This document shows, in pieces, positions 24,690 through 37,397 of a stretch of 64,000 nt of DNA. The notes under the pieces are model-generated. The model worked only from the letters and a program-made list of their open reading frames with translations. It had not been told where the DNA came from and ran no database searches. This DNA is from Onchocerca volvulus (Eukaryota > Nematoda > Chromadorea > Rhabditida > Onchocercidae), in assembly GCA_000499405.2 (NCBI GenBank), contig HG738137.1, forward strand, positions 15,059,661-15,123,660, given 5' to 3'. Within the stretch, counting starts at the first letter, position 1; each line of letters begins with the position of its first letter. The position numbers were made by a program, and so were the translations under genes.

Positions 24690-26300
24690 TAGCGAAGCAC
24701 TATTATGGAAAAGCAATTCCTTGCCTTCCTGAAATTTTCATCAGTTGGAGAAATTAGCTTTCCGGATTTGTTTGCCGTAATTTAGAGGAAGGGAGAATAT
24801 GAAAGAAAACTAGAGAGTTTTTGCATGAAACCAATATGTGTTAACAATATTATTATAAAAGCTTTACTAGCCCAATATCCGTCGAAGTCACGATTTACTC
24901 AGATTAGCTTAGTGAGCTATTCTTGCAGCCAAGAGCAAAGATGTCGGCGAACTTAACAATATTATTCAGTCTAACATTCAAAGCTAGACAGTCACATACA
25001 AGCCCGTCGACACTGTTGTGGAAGCAGATGAAGTGGTTAATTATCCAACAGAATTTCGGAATTCACTAGATCTGCCAGAAATGCTACCGCATGTATTGTA
25101 ATTGAAAATCGGCTGACAATTATCATGTTGCAAAATATCTACCAGCCGAAATTTTGCAATGGCACGCGGCTTGCAATAAAAAATTAATGAGCAATATTGT
25201 AGAGACAACAATTTTTGACAAGACTTTTCAAAAGGAAAATGTCCATATTCCTCGCACTCCTATGATTCGAATGGATATGCCATTTCAGTTTAAGAGATTG
25301 CAATTCCCAGTTCGATTGGCGTTTGCATTTGTTATCAGCAGAGCTCAGGCCCAATCTTTGAATTGTGCAGTTTAGATCTAGAGACCGATTGCTTCATGGA
25401 AAATTATATGTTGCGTGTTCTAGAGTCGGCAAACCAGACGATCTTTATATCTACAAAGACAGTGAAACAACACAAAAAATATTGTATACTCACAAGTGTT
25501 GTGAAATTAAACATATTTGATGTGGACAAAAGCTGAAAGATGTCAAACTGCGCCATGACAATTATTATCAACAAGAAATACTAAAGGTCAAGTGGCGTGA
25601 CATAATTTCAAAGGGACGAAAAACATTTTTATCACCAAAGCGCTCCAATTCACTGACAAAAATCGATGCAGCAACAGCAACAGTTCGGAAATCCAGGGGT
25701 TCCAGTTCCACATTTCAAAGCGATAAACAGTTGCAACAATCTGACAATTTACTTGAATAGTATTCTCTATCAGCGACAAAGGAAAGAATAACCCAGTGAT
25801 CAATTTGCTTGGATGTTCTCTAATAATTGTTTGTTACGAAGAATCAGTTTTCATCAATCAATAAAACTTTTTCAACAGCATTCATTTCTGTCATACAAGA
25901 CACAAAAACCTCTTTACACTTATTGTTGACCTAACCTAATCACAGTAGCAAGAATCAGTTCCCAATCTCACCAAAATACAAATCAAATTAAAAACTATCA
26001 ATTTTTCTCCCCCAAACTAGAAACATGCACTTTCTCTTTTCTTTTTTTCCACTAACCAGACAGAGCTACAGCAACTCATGCATGTAAAAACATGCGCATA
26101 TACGAATGCAACTTAGTGTCAAAATTTCAAAGCAATAGGTAACGATTTTCCAATATCTAAAATTTCGAATTAATATAGATAAGGCGAAGTTTTAAGAACT
26201 TTGTGAATTTAGGATTTGAATATATTACCAATTATATTTCTATTTAATAGACTAGCTGCAATCGAGCACCCTAAGCGTCGTCGCGTTCAGCTAATAGTAG
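24690..26300 (+). mobile_element. Second decayed Helitron fragment (helicase C-terminus and 3' end)
   Basis: Plus-strand remnants in order: AILAAKSKDVGELNNIIQSN, VTYKPVDTVVEADEVVNYPT, RNSLDLPEMLPHVL, then the open piece 25154-25375 with KKLMSNIVETTIF, ENVHIPRTPMIRMDMPFQFK, RLQFPVRLAFAFVISRAQAQ and LNCAV, then MLRVLESANQTIFISTKTVK. This is the C-terminal end of a Helitron Pif1-like helicase, interrupted by stops (one after NIQS, others later). Downstream, 26090-26190 is the shared subterminal block (ATACGAATGCAAC, then AAAATTTCAAAGCAATAGGT). The end is near ACTAGCTGCA and TTCAGCTAATAG at 26250-26296. The 5' half is absent, so it is a truncated copy. Confidence 0.8.
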
Positions 26301-27565
26301 ATAATGTAATGATAATACAATAATGACAACAATTTTTAATATTTAATTGAAATTTTACGAAAATTTTTGAATTTTTTTTATAGTTTTTATTTATCTTTCT
26401 GTATATGTTTATTTACTAGGAAACTTTTCCGTTTTCCCTTTTATCTTTTTCCTGATTACTATGAAAACAAACTGAGATTTTGTTCAGTTATTATTATAAA
26501 GATGAATTGAAATGATAATAAACAGATTGATATGGGAATTTCGAAGCAAACATCAGATAGGGATTTGATAATTAAGGTTTCAGAAAAAGACGAATATGTT
26601 AAATATAAATTTCCGTCCAACTATTTTTATATCAAATTCCTAATATCTTATGATGAATTGATATAATAGAAATTGATGATTAAATCATTCAACAAGCAAT
26701 TAAATAAGTAAATTAGCAAAAGAAATAATTGAATAAATAAATAAATAGTAAGCAAAATGTCATATCACATTCATTCTTACCGCTTTCGTCGGAAATTTTC
26801 AAATAAAAATAGCTTTAATCAGCCTAATTAGGATGAATGAGAAAATTATGACAGGGAAATATTCTTGAATTGGGTAATCTAATAAAATTTAAGCATACAA
26901 TGAAGAAAGCAGTGAAATCTATTATTTTTTAAAAAAAGTGAAAAAAAAGAAAAAAACAATTCTATTTTAGAAACTTCTTTGAAGAGAAAAAAGGAAAAAC
27001 GATCGCATTGGATGAAACATCTTGGAACAAATTTCAAAAAAATTTGCCAACTAAACTTGCACATAAATATAATTTGAGAAGTTACAACAAAACGGCAAAT
27101 ATGAAATTATTTCCGAAAATAGTTTTATTTAATAAAATGTTCTATGAAAATTTGATGAAAATTTTTTATAGCTTATCAAGCATAAATTAGCATAAAATTT
27201 TATCTTATTTATTTAAGCCGAACATTTCCCGTATATATTGTCTAAATTTTTTTTTTTTTTCAAGTTTTGCATATTTTTCTGATTCAATGCCATAATTTGT
27301 TGTACATTTGCTTTTTATCTTTGTATTAATTTCAATTTTAGGAGAATAATTTGTTTTATAATTCTATATCGAAATATGTTTAGACTGAAAAGAACGATTG
27401 TGGAAACAAGGAAAGAATATTGAAATGGACATGAAATGGACTACGACTATTCCAACATTTTTAATATCTTATTTTATTGCTTTTTGAGCTACGATCATCT
27501 ATCTCATTTTATATCTTTCAAATTGGAATAAATGAAATGCGGTATTAAAATTCTTGAAATGACTA

Positions 27566-27597
27566 AAATGTGTAAACATTTAAATGTTTACACATTT
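27566..27597. repeat. Perfect 32-bp palindrome
   Basis: Left arm AAATGTGTAAACATTT (27566-27581) and right arm AAATGTTTACACATTT (27582-27597) are exact reverse complements with no spacer. Variants of the flanking word (GAATGACC...AATGTG) recur at about 27620-27690. Confidence 0.85.
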
Positions 27598-30103
27598 ATT
27601 TCTCATTCATTCTAATTTGGAATGACCGTAGCATTGTGAGTAATGAAATACACTATTGAATGACCACAATGTGTCAATATTTATTCAATTGTCAATTCTA
27701 CCACTTTCCTCCTGAGTGTACCTTTATTTGAATCCAGTTTTCAGTTAAATATATATTATTTTGATATGGAATTATAAAATAATTTACATCACTGAAATTT
27801 ATAATGATGCAATAAATTGTATCAAATGTTTGGATCAGAAGGATGATAAGCTATCACAAAAGTTATGTGGTTTGGACCAGAAGAGTGGTAAATTATCATA
27901 TAATTACATCCAACATTTTAAATCAAATGATAACAAGTTATCAATACTCTGAAATAATTTTGCAATAAAAACCGTTGCAAATATTATTATTATTTTATTT
28001 TCGCATTCTCAAATTATTTGTATCGCAATATATTATCAGTTATGTATGTTTTTATACTAGAAATATCAGCGTATATTTGATTTAAATTAATGAAAAGCAT
28101 TATTAGTGCACAAATAACACGCAGTTCAAGTATCACTTAAATCATTTTAGGTGCAAGTAAAATAAAAGTAATTAAATCGTTTCTAATTATATTAGCATTA
28201 TTTGTTGTTTACATCCATGTATGAAATTTATATCATAATTTAGCAATCAAATAAATTTTAACCATTACACTAATTAGTCGAATTAATACAATTTTCAAAA
28301 CAATACAATATATTTTAAAAATAATACTGTTTCGAAATAATGCATTTTCTTAGATTTCTTTGAATTTTTTTAAGCTTATATATTAGAAAAAAAAAAAAGT
28401 GGCAATTTTTGCTCTAAAATTCTCCTTTCTACAAAAAATGATAAAAGCAAAATATTGTTTTTTAATTTCATTCAGTCGGAAAAGAAATAAAAACAAAAAA
28501 AAATTTTTCTTTAAAATATTACACTTTTTTCGTACCAATTTTCATCTAGCACATTTTTTTCATGCTTTACATTCCTTTTTTTTTTTTTAACAAATAGTTG
28601 AAAATTTTCTAGCAAAAGTAATTCTTTTATTAAAAAGTTCCGACAAATAAATTATCTTTCTTTTTTTTTCCATTTAACTAATCCCGAAACTGCAAAATTT
28701 TTTCAAAATAATTTCCAAGAATTTTTTTCGTTAGCAAGAACTTCTTTGAAAAAAAATTTTTTGACTTTGATTTATTGCAGGAACGAAAAAAAAAAAGGGT
28801 AAACTCTTTTCAAAACTAGTATTATTTTACTTTATTATATATTCGCGTTAAAATTTGATGAAATTAAAAAATACTTTTTTTTAGATGTTTGCAAAAAAAA
28901 TGTACTGAATTGCTGCTACCAGAAAAATAAAGTAAATAAAAAACAATGAAATGAAATGAATCTTTCTAAATTGCTTTAAAATTCTTTTCGAATCGTTTAA
29001 TCGAATTAGAATGAAGAATAAATGGCAGTCATACCTACAAACGGATTCTTTCAAACTTTCTTGCAAAACGATTCTTGCAAATGGATTCCATTTTTACAAA
29101 AAACTCGAATTCTTTATAATTGAAATGGCATGAATGATATGATAATTACATGAATCGTGATGATAAATCTAATCAAGTAGGATAATGTGATGAATTGGTT
29201 AGAATAATCAGATAACTATTCTGAGATAAATTTAATTAATTATAAAAAAATAGCGAAAGTTTCCAAGTTTTTCAGAAAAAAAAAAGTTTTGAAAACTATC
29301 GATGATAGCTTTTAATTTCTTTGATCGCAAAGCGACAAAAAACAATTGTAAAATTTTGCTCCGTTTTATTCTTTTCCCTTTTCTCTCTTCATTTTGTTTA
29401 TTAATGCAAATTTTTGAACAATCTGCCTCATCAATAATTATTTTGAAAGTTATAATCATAAGCCATGAAAATATTTTTCTGGAGTAAAATGAAAATTTTA
29501 ATCAATTTTTTTATTTCAGATTCACCTAGTTATTTTGTCCGATACGTAAATTTTTACAATTTCTCTATCGATAGTTGTACCGGAAGTTTTAAGCAAGCTA
29601 TAAAACTATTTTTCTGGAATACAACGACAATTTAACTCAATTTTTTTGAACAATTTATTTTATTGTTGATTATATTGATAGAAATTCATATTTTTGCATT
29701 TTTAATTAGTAGCTATTAATATACTAGTCATAATTATTGAAAGTTGAATAATCCTATAAAATTTATGTCTTGATACTAGTGATTAGATTAGTGTTATCTT
29801 TCAAATAATTATTAAAGCAAAATAATAGGTAAATAAGTGACAAATTTCACAAGACTATGATATTTCAAAAAAAATTTTTTTAATTTTAATATTAAATTTA
29901 GTTTTTATTAAATAAATTGTTTATAGCTTAATTATTGTCATTTCCATATGAAATTTTTGCAGAGAACAATAAAAATGACAAAATATTGTTTTGCTATAAT
30001 CATAATCACACACGGGAATTATTGACATATTTTAGACATTACTGATGATACAATTCAAAAATTCGCGCTAATAATTCATTTCTTAGTCTTAATTCAAAAA
30101 ATT

Positions 30104-30231
30104 TTATTCAAAGGAAAATGATATTTTTCACTGGCTAATTTATCCGGAATTGCATATATTTTTGGTTCATCGACATAAAAAATAGTTGTAGTCCGATTAG
30201 AATAACAGGAAACAACAAAACCTATTCTGAA
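30104..30231 (-). CDS. Possible orphan terminal exon (unrecognised)
   Basis: An acceptor-like TTTTTCAG is followed on the minus strand by an open frame coding IGFVVSCYSNRTTTIFYVDE, PKIYAIPDKLASEKYHFPLN and KIF before a TGA. The residue mix and codon choice look like real protein rather than AT noise. No preceding exon could be placed between here and 32508, and no family is recognised. It could be the 3' exon of a small gene, or a relic. Confidence 0.3.
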
Positions 30232-32508
30232 AAAAAAAAAATAAGCTTAACCGGACAATAAATACTTCTTTTTTTCTCTCTCTTGCATTCTCTCCCTCTC
30301 TACTATCATTTTTCCTAAAATTATTTTGAACTATTGATTTCTAACTAGTAGATATATGAATAATGTGCAAATTTTAATTTAAGCAAATTTTCGACGGATA
30401 ATTTTACGAAGAAAATAGGCTAAATAAAAATTTTCCTCCACAAGGAAATAGAATAAAATAATAATTAGTTATTGAATCTAATATTTATCTGACCAAAATA
30501 ATTTTCACAAAAGTAATTTAGTAGTCATATACAATTGCTTTAAGTCCCATATATCATAGTAAAAAAAAAAATAATTAATTTGGAAAAATCTTATAATCTG
30601 GGCAAATTTTTATGTCAGCTTCATGCTTCAATAATTTCGAATACAAAAAAATTAAAGGCGAAATTCTTGATTTATTTCAGTTTTTTCGATTACATATTAA
30701 TCAAAACATATTGTTCATTTCTTTCCGGTGATCTTACTGAATTCCATTAGCTATGTATTTATTCGATGAAATTCATTGGTATCAAGGAATAAAAAAATAG
30801 TAAAACTATCGTAAAGCAAATTTCATTAAGTCATTGGATTTAAAAAATATCTGTTGCAAATTGATATGAAAAAAGTAAAGATCTGTGTATGAAATTAAAG
30901 TGCTAAAATATATTTATGATTTAATGATAATTATGATAGAAATAAACTATTAATGAACTTATATAAATTACAAAATAAAATAAGAAAGAAAAGTTTGGTA
31001 GATAAATACATGAATAAACATAAATGAGAAGTTAATAGCTAAACGAAATATATTATTGAATGATAAATTTAAACTTGGAATAGACAAAAGAATTCCATCA
31101 ATTATTATCAATCAAATATATTTTAAGTTTGGAAAAAAACAGAAATTAAAAATTCGCTAAATTTCATCAACACTATCAACGAAAAAAATTTGTATTTTCC
31201 TTGATACTGGATCAACTGAAAAAAAAAAAACCCAAATGTAATTATTCAATCAATTATTTTTCTGCTTTTTTATAAAGGAACTGTTTTATTGGCTGAGCTC
31301 AGCATTTATTATTATTAATTATTATTATTGTTTTATTATTAATAGTCAAATTTAATCAATTAATTAATTGTTATTTGAAATCAGAATCCAACATATCTAT
31401 CACAATAACAAGGAAAAATTCGGATGATTTTATATTTTGGTTTGTTTTTCAATGGATCAGTTAAGAATAATTATCTTTGTAGATTGATTGGAAGTTAATT
31501 TCATCTCAAAGAAATTGATTTTTATGTTGAAGAGCTTTTATTCATTTAAAAAATGATAACATCGAGACGAATGTCTTCTATCTTTCGTAATAAATAATTT
31601 TTTTTTTTTAGCTTTATCGAAATTATTAACAGCTATATATAGTAACAAATTAGCATGAATCATATTTATTACGATTATGATTATGCAGAAATTATGACTA
31701 TATAAAAATGATTATATTTAATTAAATTTTTTATTTTATCATACTGATCTTTAATTTCTTGCGGACTATTCAATCATTCTAATACAAATAATCAGTCTGA
31801 TCAAAAACTAGATTACTGATTACAAATTATTTTTTGATCTTCGAAAGTATATATCGTGAAGAAACTGTTTCTTCGATATTTTGGATAGTTATAAACCGAT
31901 TATGACATAATTGGAATAAATCATGAATAATCAATCAAAAAGAATGGTTTTGGCATTACATGTAAAAATCAAGTGAAAAAAAAAATGCTTAAAATCAAAA
32001 TCAAATTAAATTAACAATTTTTAAAATATCGAAAAATTTTGATTAAATTACATTGATTCCATTTTTTTCCTTTTCTTTTTTTTTTAATTTTTTCGAAATT
32101 TATTATTTTAAGATAATGTTTAATTTGTGGAAATCAGTTAAAAACCAATTATTTTGCAAATATTTTACGCAAATATTCATTTTCGAAATTGTTATAAAAA
32201 TTATTATTCAAATTGTGATGCCTCAAAAATACATCAAATTGATTATTTATTAAAAGCAATGATGCAGTTGCTTTTATTTACTGTATTTAATTAAGATTCT
32301 ATTCAGTATAGTATTTTCAAATATTAATATTTCATTAGATTAGTAATCATTATACTATATGTACATTATTTTCTTGCATCTTGAAAGATATATTTTGATG
32401 TAAATTTTGATAAGATGATTTCTTCTATGTGTATACGATATATAAAAATATATAAGAGAATTTCAGTAGAGACAAAATTGTAGAATGTAAATTTTTAAGC
32501 ATAATTTT

Positions 32509-34552
32509 CTAAATTTTTTGTCCATTTTTGGCATATTTTAAATGGTCAGCTGTTATATTCTCACATTTGTCAAAATGATCCGCTAGTATATTCATTAATT
32601 CTCGTATTGCTTCCGTAGTTTTCGTATAATGTGCGGGAAATTCTTGAATATTTTGTTGAACTTTCGCCAATTGCTCCTCATAACGCAAATTAGCTTCTCT
32701 ACTTTTTTGTTGTTTGGTTTCATCATCTGGATATCTTTAATTCATATTTATTTGTAGTATATGATAGATATTTGAAAAACAAAGCAAAAAAAGATGATAT
32801 TTGATAGCATGAATTTTTTTTTCTTTTTTTTTTATAAGAAAAAATTAATTACAAAATAATGGGAATGAAGTAACATTTGATGTATGCATTTTTTTTTATT
32901 TCAATGAACTTTTTTTTTTTTTTTTTTTAAAAATGTGTTCACAAAATTAAAAAAAATGAAATTAATATATGACTTACTTGTTAGCTGATTGAGCTAAACC
33001 ATCTTTATCAAGACGTCGTTTTTTCAACTGATTAATATCATCTAGATAAATTATCAAAGTTTCTTCAAGCCATTTTTTTGACCAACATTCAAAAAATTTC
33101 GTTTCTATCTGAAATCGATTCAAATATTTGAAAGATAAAATACGAAAAACATTAGTCAGTTTCATGTCTCTCTTCTTAGCTTAGATGAACGATTCAAGAT
33201 AAAATCAAATAATTTTTGTCTTTCAAACTTTAAACAAAATATTTGAAAGTTTCAAACAAAATACTTGCAAATTGGATTTAATTTTTTGTAGTAGAAATAA
33301 AGTGATAGATGCATCACGTTGAATACCATTAAATTTCAGCCAGTGTAACGAATTAATAATGCGATTTTCAAATTATGAGTCTTTTTCTCTTTTTTAATTT
33401 AATGCTTTTATTTAATTTCATTCAATTCAAAAAACTTAGTGGATTTTTACTTCCGTTATCAAATTAAACTAATTTTTAAATCATTCTTTTCGATCAATAT
33501 TTCTTATATATATATATATATATATACCTGTTTAACTGTTGAACGTTCTGTTTTTGCAATTTCCACCAATGTTTTTTCAACATTTTTCATCACTTTATTG
33601 AACTGTAATAATAAATTGCAATGATTAAATATAATTAAATAATTTAAATACGAAGAAAAGAGAGCAAAAATTTTATTTATAATTCAAATATTACTTTCAT
33701 AGGAATTAAATAAATTAATTAATCATTACTTTTTCATTTGTTGTTTTAACAGCCAAATTACTGCATATATTGGCTATTGAATCAGCAGGTGTCATACCAA
33801 CGGCTTTAAATTTTGAAATCATCGATTCAACAGCTTTCACGATTGCTGCAACGTCTAATTTGCTTTGTTCGCAGAAAGTAATCGAACGGGTAACATTATC
33901 GGGAAATCTAAAAGAAAATAAATAAGGTTTTTTTTGTCCTCCGGATTTGTCTTTCGAATTAAACTTGACGGATTTGATGAAATTGAACAGAGATTTTTAC
34001 GTATCAGTAGTGTTTATTGATCAGAATTGAGTTCAGACTAATTCGATAGTGATTATGATAAAACAGATTAGTAGGATTGATATTAAACAATAGAAGGATT
34101 ACTAGTAATAAAACAGACAAGATATCATGAATTTATGCTAATTTTCATAAAGTATTAATAATTTATTGGAAATTTCAGTTTTTAGGGCCTTAAAAGTTTA
34201 GCAAACAAAATGCTCAGCAATGTTTAAGACTTTTCAAACTTTCTCAAAATTTATTTATCGTTAGTTTTCATATTTTTCAAGTTAGCATTGGCCGATTAGT
34301 TGTATGATATAATGTTATATTTTGCAAATTTCCTTTCTTACGTTACATTATAATTATATTAAAATGTTAAAAATACTTATTTAGAAAGAATGTATTGATA
34401 ATTTTGATTTTAAATTGCGTAGATCAATACATTTGTGATAAAATATTGATATTGAGTAACTATGTTTCTGGGAAAATTTCAAATTGAACAAACTCTGTTT
34501 GTTTTGCCATATCTAATTTTACCATCACGTTTTGTTTCAATCGTCGAAACAT
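32509..34552 (-). CDS. BAR-like helical membrane-curvature protein, five exons
   Basis: Exons: 34552-34494, 33907-33730, 33602-33528, 33108-32978, 32734-32509 (stop TAG); 669 nt, 222 residues, all phases close. It starts with an amphipathic basic segment MFRRLKQNVMVKLDMAKQTE, followed by an almost wholly helical, charge-rich chain: KAVESMISKFKAVGMTPADS, VFNKVMKNVEKTLVEIAKTE, TKFFECWSKKWLEETLIIYL, DDINQLKKRRLDKDGLAQSA, then REANLRYEEQLAKVQQNIQE and TEAIRELMNILADHFDKCEN. Length, helix-0-like start and a basic mid-region (KKRRLDK) fit a single stand-alone BAR domain of the endophilin/amphiphysin type, which would bend or sense membranes as a dimer. There is no SH3 or other domain. The gene model is strong; the BAR assignment rests on pattern and length. 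Confidence 0.75.
33504..33527. repeat. (TA)n microsatellite forming a 5' splice site
   Basis: The TA run directly follows exon 3 of the BAR-like gene, so the donor reads CAG|GTATATATATA on the minus strand. Length changes would alter donor positions +3 onward only in register. Confidence 0.8.
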
Positions 34553-36652
34553 TTCTGCTGTCAAAATTATTCGATGAAAAGGATTGAAACCTCGTAATAG
34601 GAAAAAAATTATTAGAAATGATGATAATTCAACTTTTTTTAAGCTTTTATACTTTAAATGAACGTATTTACATAATTTTACTACAAATTCAAGAGTTTGA
34701 AAATTATTTAATGTGAATTTTTCGTTAAGAATACTATTTCATTCATTCGGTAGAGATTTCAAGTCAATATTGAAGCAAGAAAGATGATAAATAATAATGG
34801 ATTTTTGGTTTTTCCATGCATATTTGAAAGTATTTAACACTGGAAAGATTCCTGCGGACTATTATGTACAAAATTAGAAATTAGCATTTTTTCAATTCGC
34901 GCGGATCTGTAGGATTTTTTTTTGCTGAAGAAACTCTTTCGCTATAAAATGTGCTAGAAATATAAAAGTTGCAAAGTTTATTCCACTCTTTCCAGGTTAA
35001 ATTCAAGAGAAGAGCATTCAAAAGAATCCTTTTATATTCAATTCTCTAAAAAAATTTAAAAATATTTCGAAGGGAAAGGCATTTTGTCTGTGTGAGATAG
35101 AAATAAGTTCGTTATGTTGCGAACAAGTACTCAATCCACCATATATTCTTAATTTAATGCAGATATCTTTACTAATACTAAAATATGGAACATTTTTTCC
35201 AATAAAATTATATAAAATTCAACTTGTTTAATTTCACTCTATAATTTTTACATTTTTTTAAAAAATGCTCCTAACGAACCATTCCAAATGAGTGAAAATA
35301 TTTTCAATTTTTAAAACTATATTAGTACCACAATATGCCTACTTTTTGAAATAACATCGAAAACACCCATTTTAATGCCCTGCTTTCTTTTTGATGAATA
35401 AATATAAACTTGTAAATTTAATACTTATTTAGCAAAAAAAAAATAAAAAAGCGAAATCCTCCTTGCTATTTCCTTCATAAATTTCATTAATATCTAAGCT
35501 GTGCAATATTCCATCCATTTCTGATATTCTTAAAACCATTCTGAATTTCATTATTCAAAAGGATTCAGGTAATATCTAGAAACAAAAATATGTATAAGAG
35601 AAATGAACAAAAGTCTTCAATGTATACATTTCATAAATCTTAAAACAGTAACAATTATCCAAGTGATCGCAATTAAAATTAAAATTATTGAATCTTGAAA
35701 AAGTACTGGAGAAGTAAAAAAGATTGTTCATTAACTTTGTTTAACAAAATTTTCAGATCAAATAACTATTAATCATAGGAATTCAAAACTGGAAGAACTT
35801 CAGAAAACCTAATTAAAAATATCATGTATATACTAAAACTGATTATCATGTATACTAAAACTGATTTGAACAACATCTTTTCCCAGACTTAACCATTTTT
35901 CTGGTACTAGATCTAATTCAGCAACATTCTTCAATGTTCTAACCTTTATATACTTGAGAAAAAAAAAATTTTAAATTCCTTAAGAACGACATCTAGCTAT
36001 CTGAAATTGAACTACTCTTTCACAATTAATATATCGTACGTTCTAGTGAAATCCAATGCAAAATTATTTATAAAAACTTTGACATATAATGAAAAACAAA
36101 AAACAACCGAAAGAAACAATCACAGAACAGACTTTTATAAATCAAAGTTTTTGCTTATATGGAATACAATAAAAATATATTTAACTTAAGCAAACGTTTT
36201 GTTGAGCATAGAATTTACAAGGTGAACAATAAAATCACGCAGGAAATTCTTTTTCAAAAAGAAAAAAAATACAAAAGATTTTAAAATTGCAGAAAGTTTG
36301 TTCGAAAGGATCATGAGTGCATTCTAAATTTTAATATTAAATTTGAAAATAAAAAAAAACAAAGAAAATATAATTTGTTATCCATATTACTGACTATACT
36401 TTATAATAAATTGTAATATTTTCGAATGTTCAGCAAAGTGCAGCAGGAAATGATAGAAATAAACAGAAAAGATTGCTAATAAAATAATAGTAACCAAATA
36501 CTATTAAAGGAAAAAAAGGAATTCTAATTAGTGGTAAAGCATTCTAAGAAAAATGAATGAAATCAAACAAGCAATATCAAATTCATCGAAATTCTTCGTT
36601 AACTACTTACAATGATTTATGTGAAAAAAAAAAAAAAAAAAGAAGGTGTTTG
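34553..36652. other. Intergenic, BAR-like gene to ROMO1
   Basis: AT-rich spacer; no frames with family resemblance, and no repeats beyond short A/T runs were seen. Confidence 0.5.
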
Positions 36653-37397
36653 TCAACAACGTAATCCTTGCGCGATCATCATAAATACCGCAAATGAACC
36701 ACCCATTTTTGTGGAATATCTTCCAACCTGTGCCATCAACGAACGTCCTCGGAAACCCATGCTGAAGAATGGAAACTAATAAGATCATTTCGATCGGACT
36801 TTCTTATCATAATAATTAAATGCACCAATTGAAGCCATAAATAATTAAAAAGTGTGAATATTAAGAAACCATTCCCAAGATAATCATCAGTCAATTCATT
36901 TGAGATATATAACTTAAGTTTGAATATAACGACATTTAATGTGGCTTTGTTTATGGTTCAGAATTTGTTTAAGCAGCTCATTCTGTATTTTTAAATTAGC
37001 ATTAATCATTGTTATAACAATCAACAAATTTGTATAATTCTTAATTCTCAGCACTTCTAATTTTTTAAAAAAATAAATGGAGGTTTTGTGTCTCTATGTT
37101 ATTCTCCGAATGAGTATGATATCTTAAGTATATAATCAAGTTACGATCGATCAGGATCGAAAAAAATGGCATAAGTTCATACAATCTTCAACTTATCAAG
37201 TATTATGAAAAGAAACAAACATAGCATTGGGTTAAGAAATAGATTTAAAAAAAAGCCAACCTTAATGCGCTAGCAGTTCCGATAATAGCACCTGATGCAC
37301 AACCGATGAATACTCCCATCAGTAGACCCATTTTCATTTTCTGCCAACATGATACTTGTGGATGTCCAGCAACACCTTGATATTGTGGCACTGGCAT
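36653..37397 (-). CDS. ROMO1: ROMO1 / Mgr2-type mitochondrial inner-membrane protein
   Basis: Two exons, 37397-37261 and 36761-36653, give 81 residues, close to the 79 of vertebrate ROMO1. The protein begins MPVPQYQGVAG, then CWQKMKMGLLMGVFIGCASG and AIIGTASALSMGFRGRSLMA, then YSTKMGGSFAVFMMIAQGLR and a terminal Cys. The two Gly-rich membrane helices with GxxxG-like spacing, the FRGR loop and the short ending are diagnostic. ROMO1 (yeast Mgr2) sits in the inner mitochondrial membrane, gates lateral release at the TIM23 translocase, and has been linked to reactive oxygen signalling. A splice acceptor-like TTTAAAG|GTAG lies about 60 bp upstream of the ATG, so an upstream non-coding exon or a trans-spliced leader site is possible. 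Pin1 lies about 1.65 kb upstream on the same strand. Confidence 0.93.

Larger units (their letters stand above)
26301..32508. other. Long AT-rich region without a confident gene
   Basis: Searched on the minus strand for the missing LRCH leucine-rich-repeat exons; none was convincing. A donor-like GCG|GTAAGA occurs on the minus strand near 26780 after a short frame. One plausible orphan exon is listed at 30104. The rest is AT-rich spacer with homopolymer runs. Confidence 0.5.

Noticed and set aside
27008..27190. Frame containing KYNLRSYNK, resembling the YNLR motif of retroelement proteins
   Set aside because: Only five or six residues match and nothing else in the frame looks like a retroelement.
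27761..27952. Frame with repeated LDQK.. words as a small repeat protein
   Set aside because: Two diverged copies only, no splice signals, and an AT-rich setting.
26340..32000. Additional Wolbachia-like inserts in the gene-poor region
   Set aside because: No minus- or plus-strand stretch gave bacterial protein resemblance; only the argD segment does.
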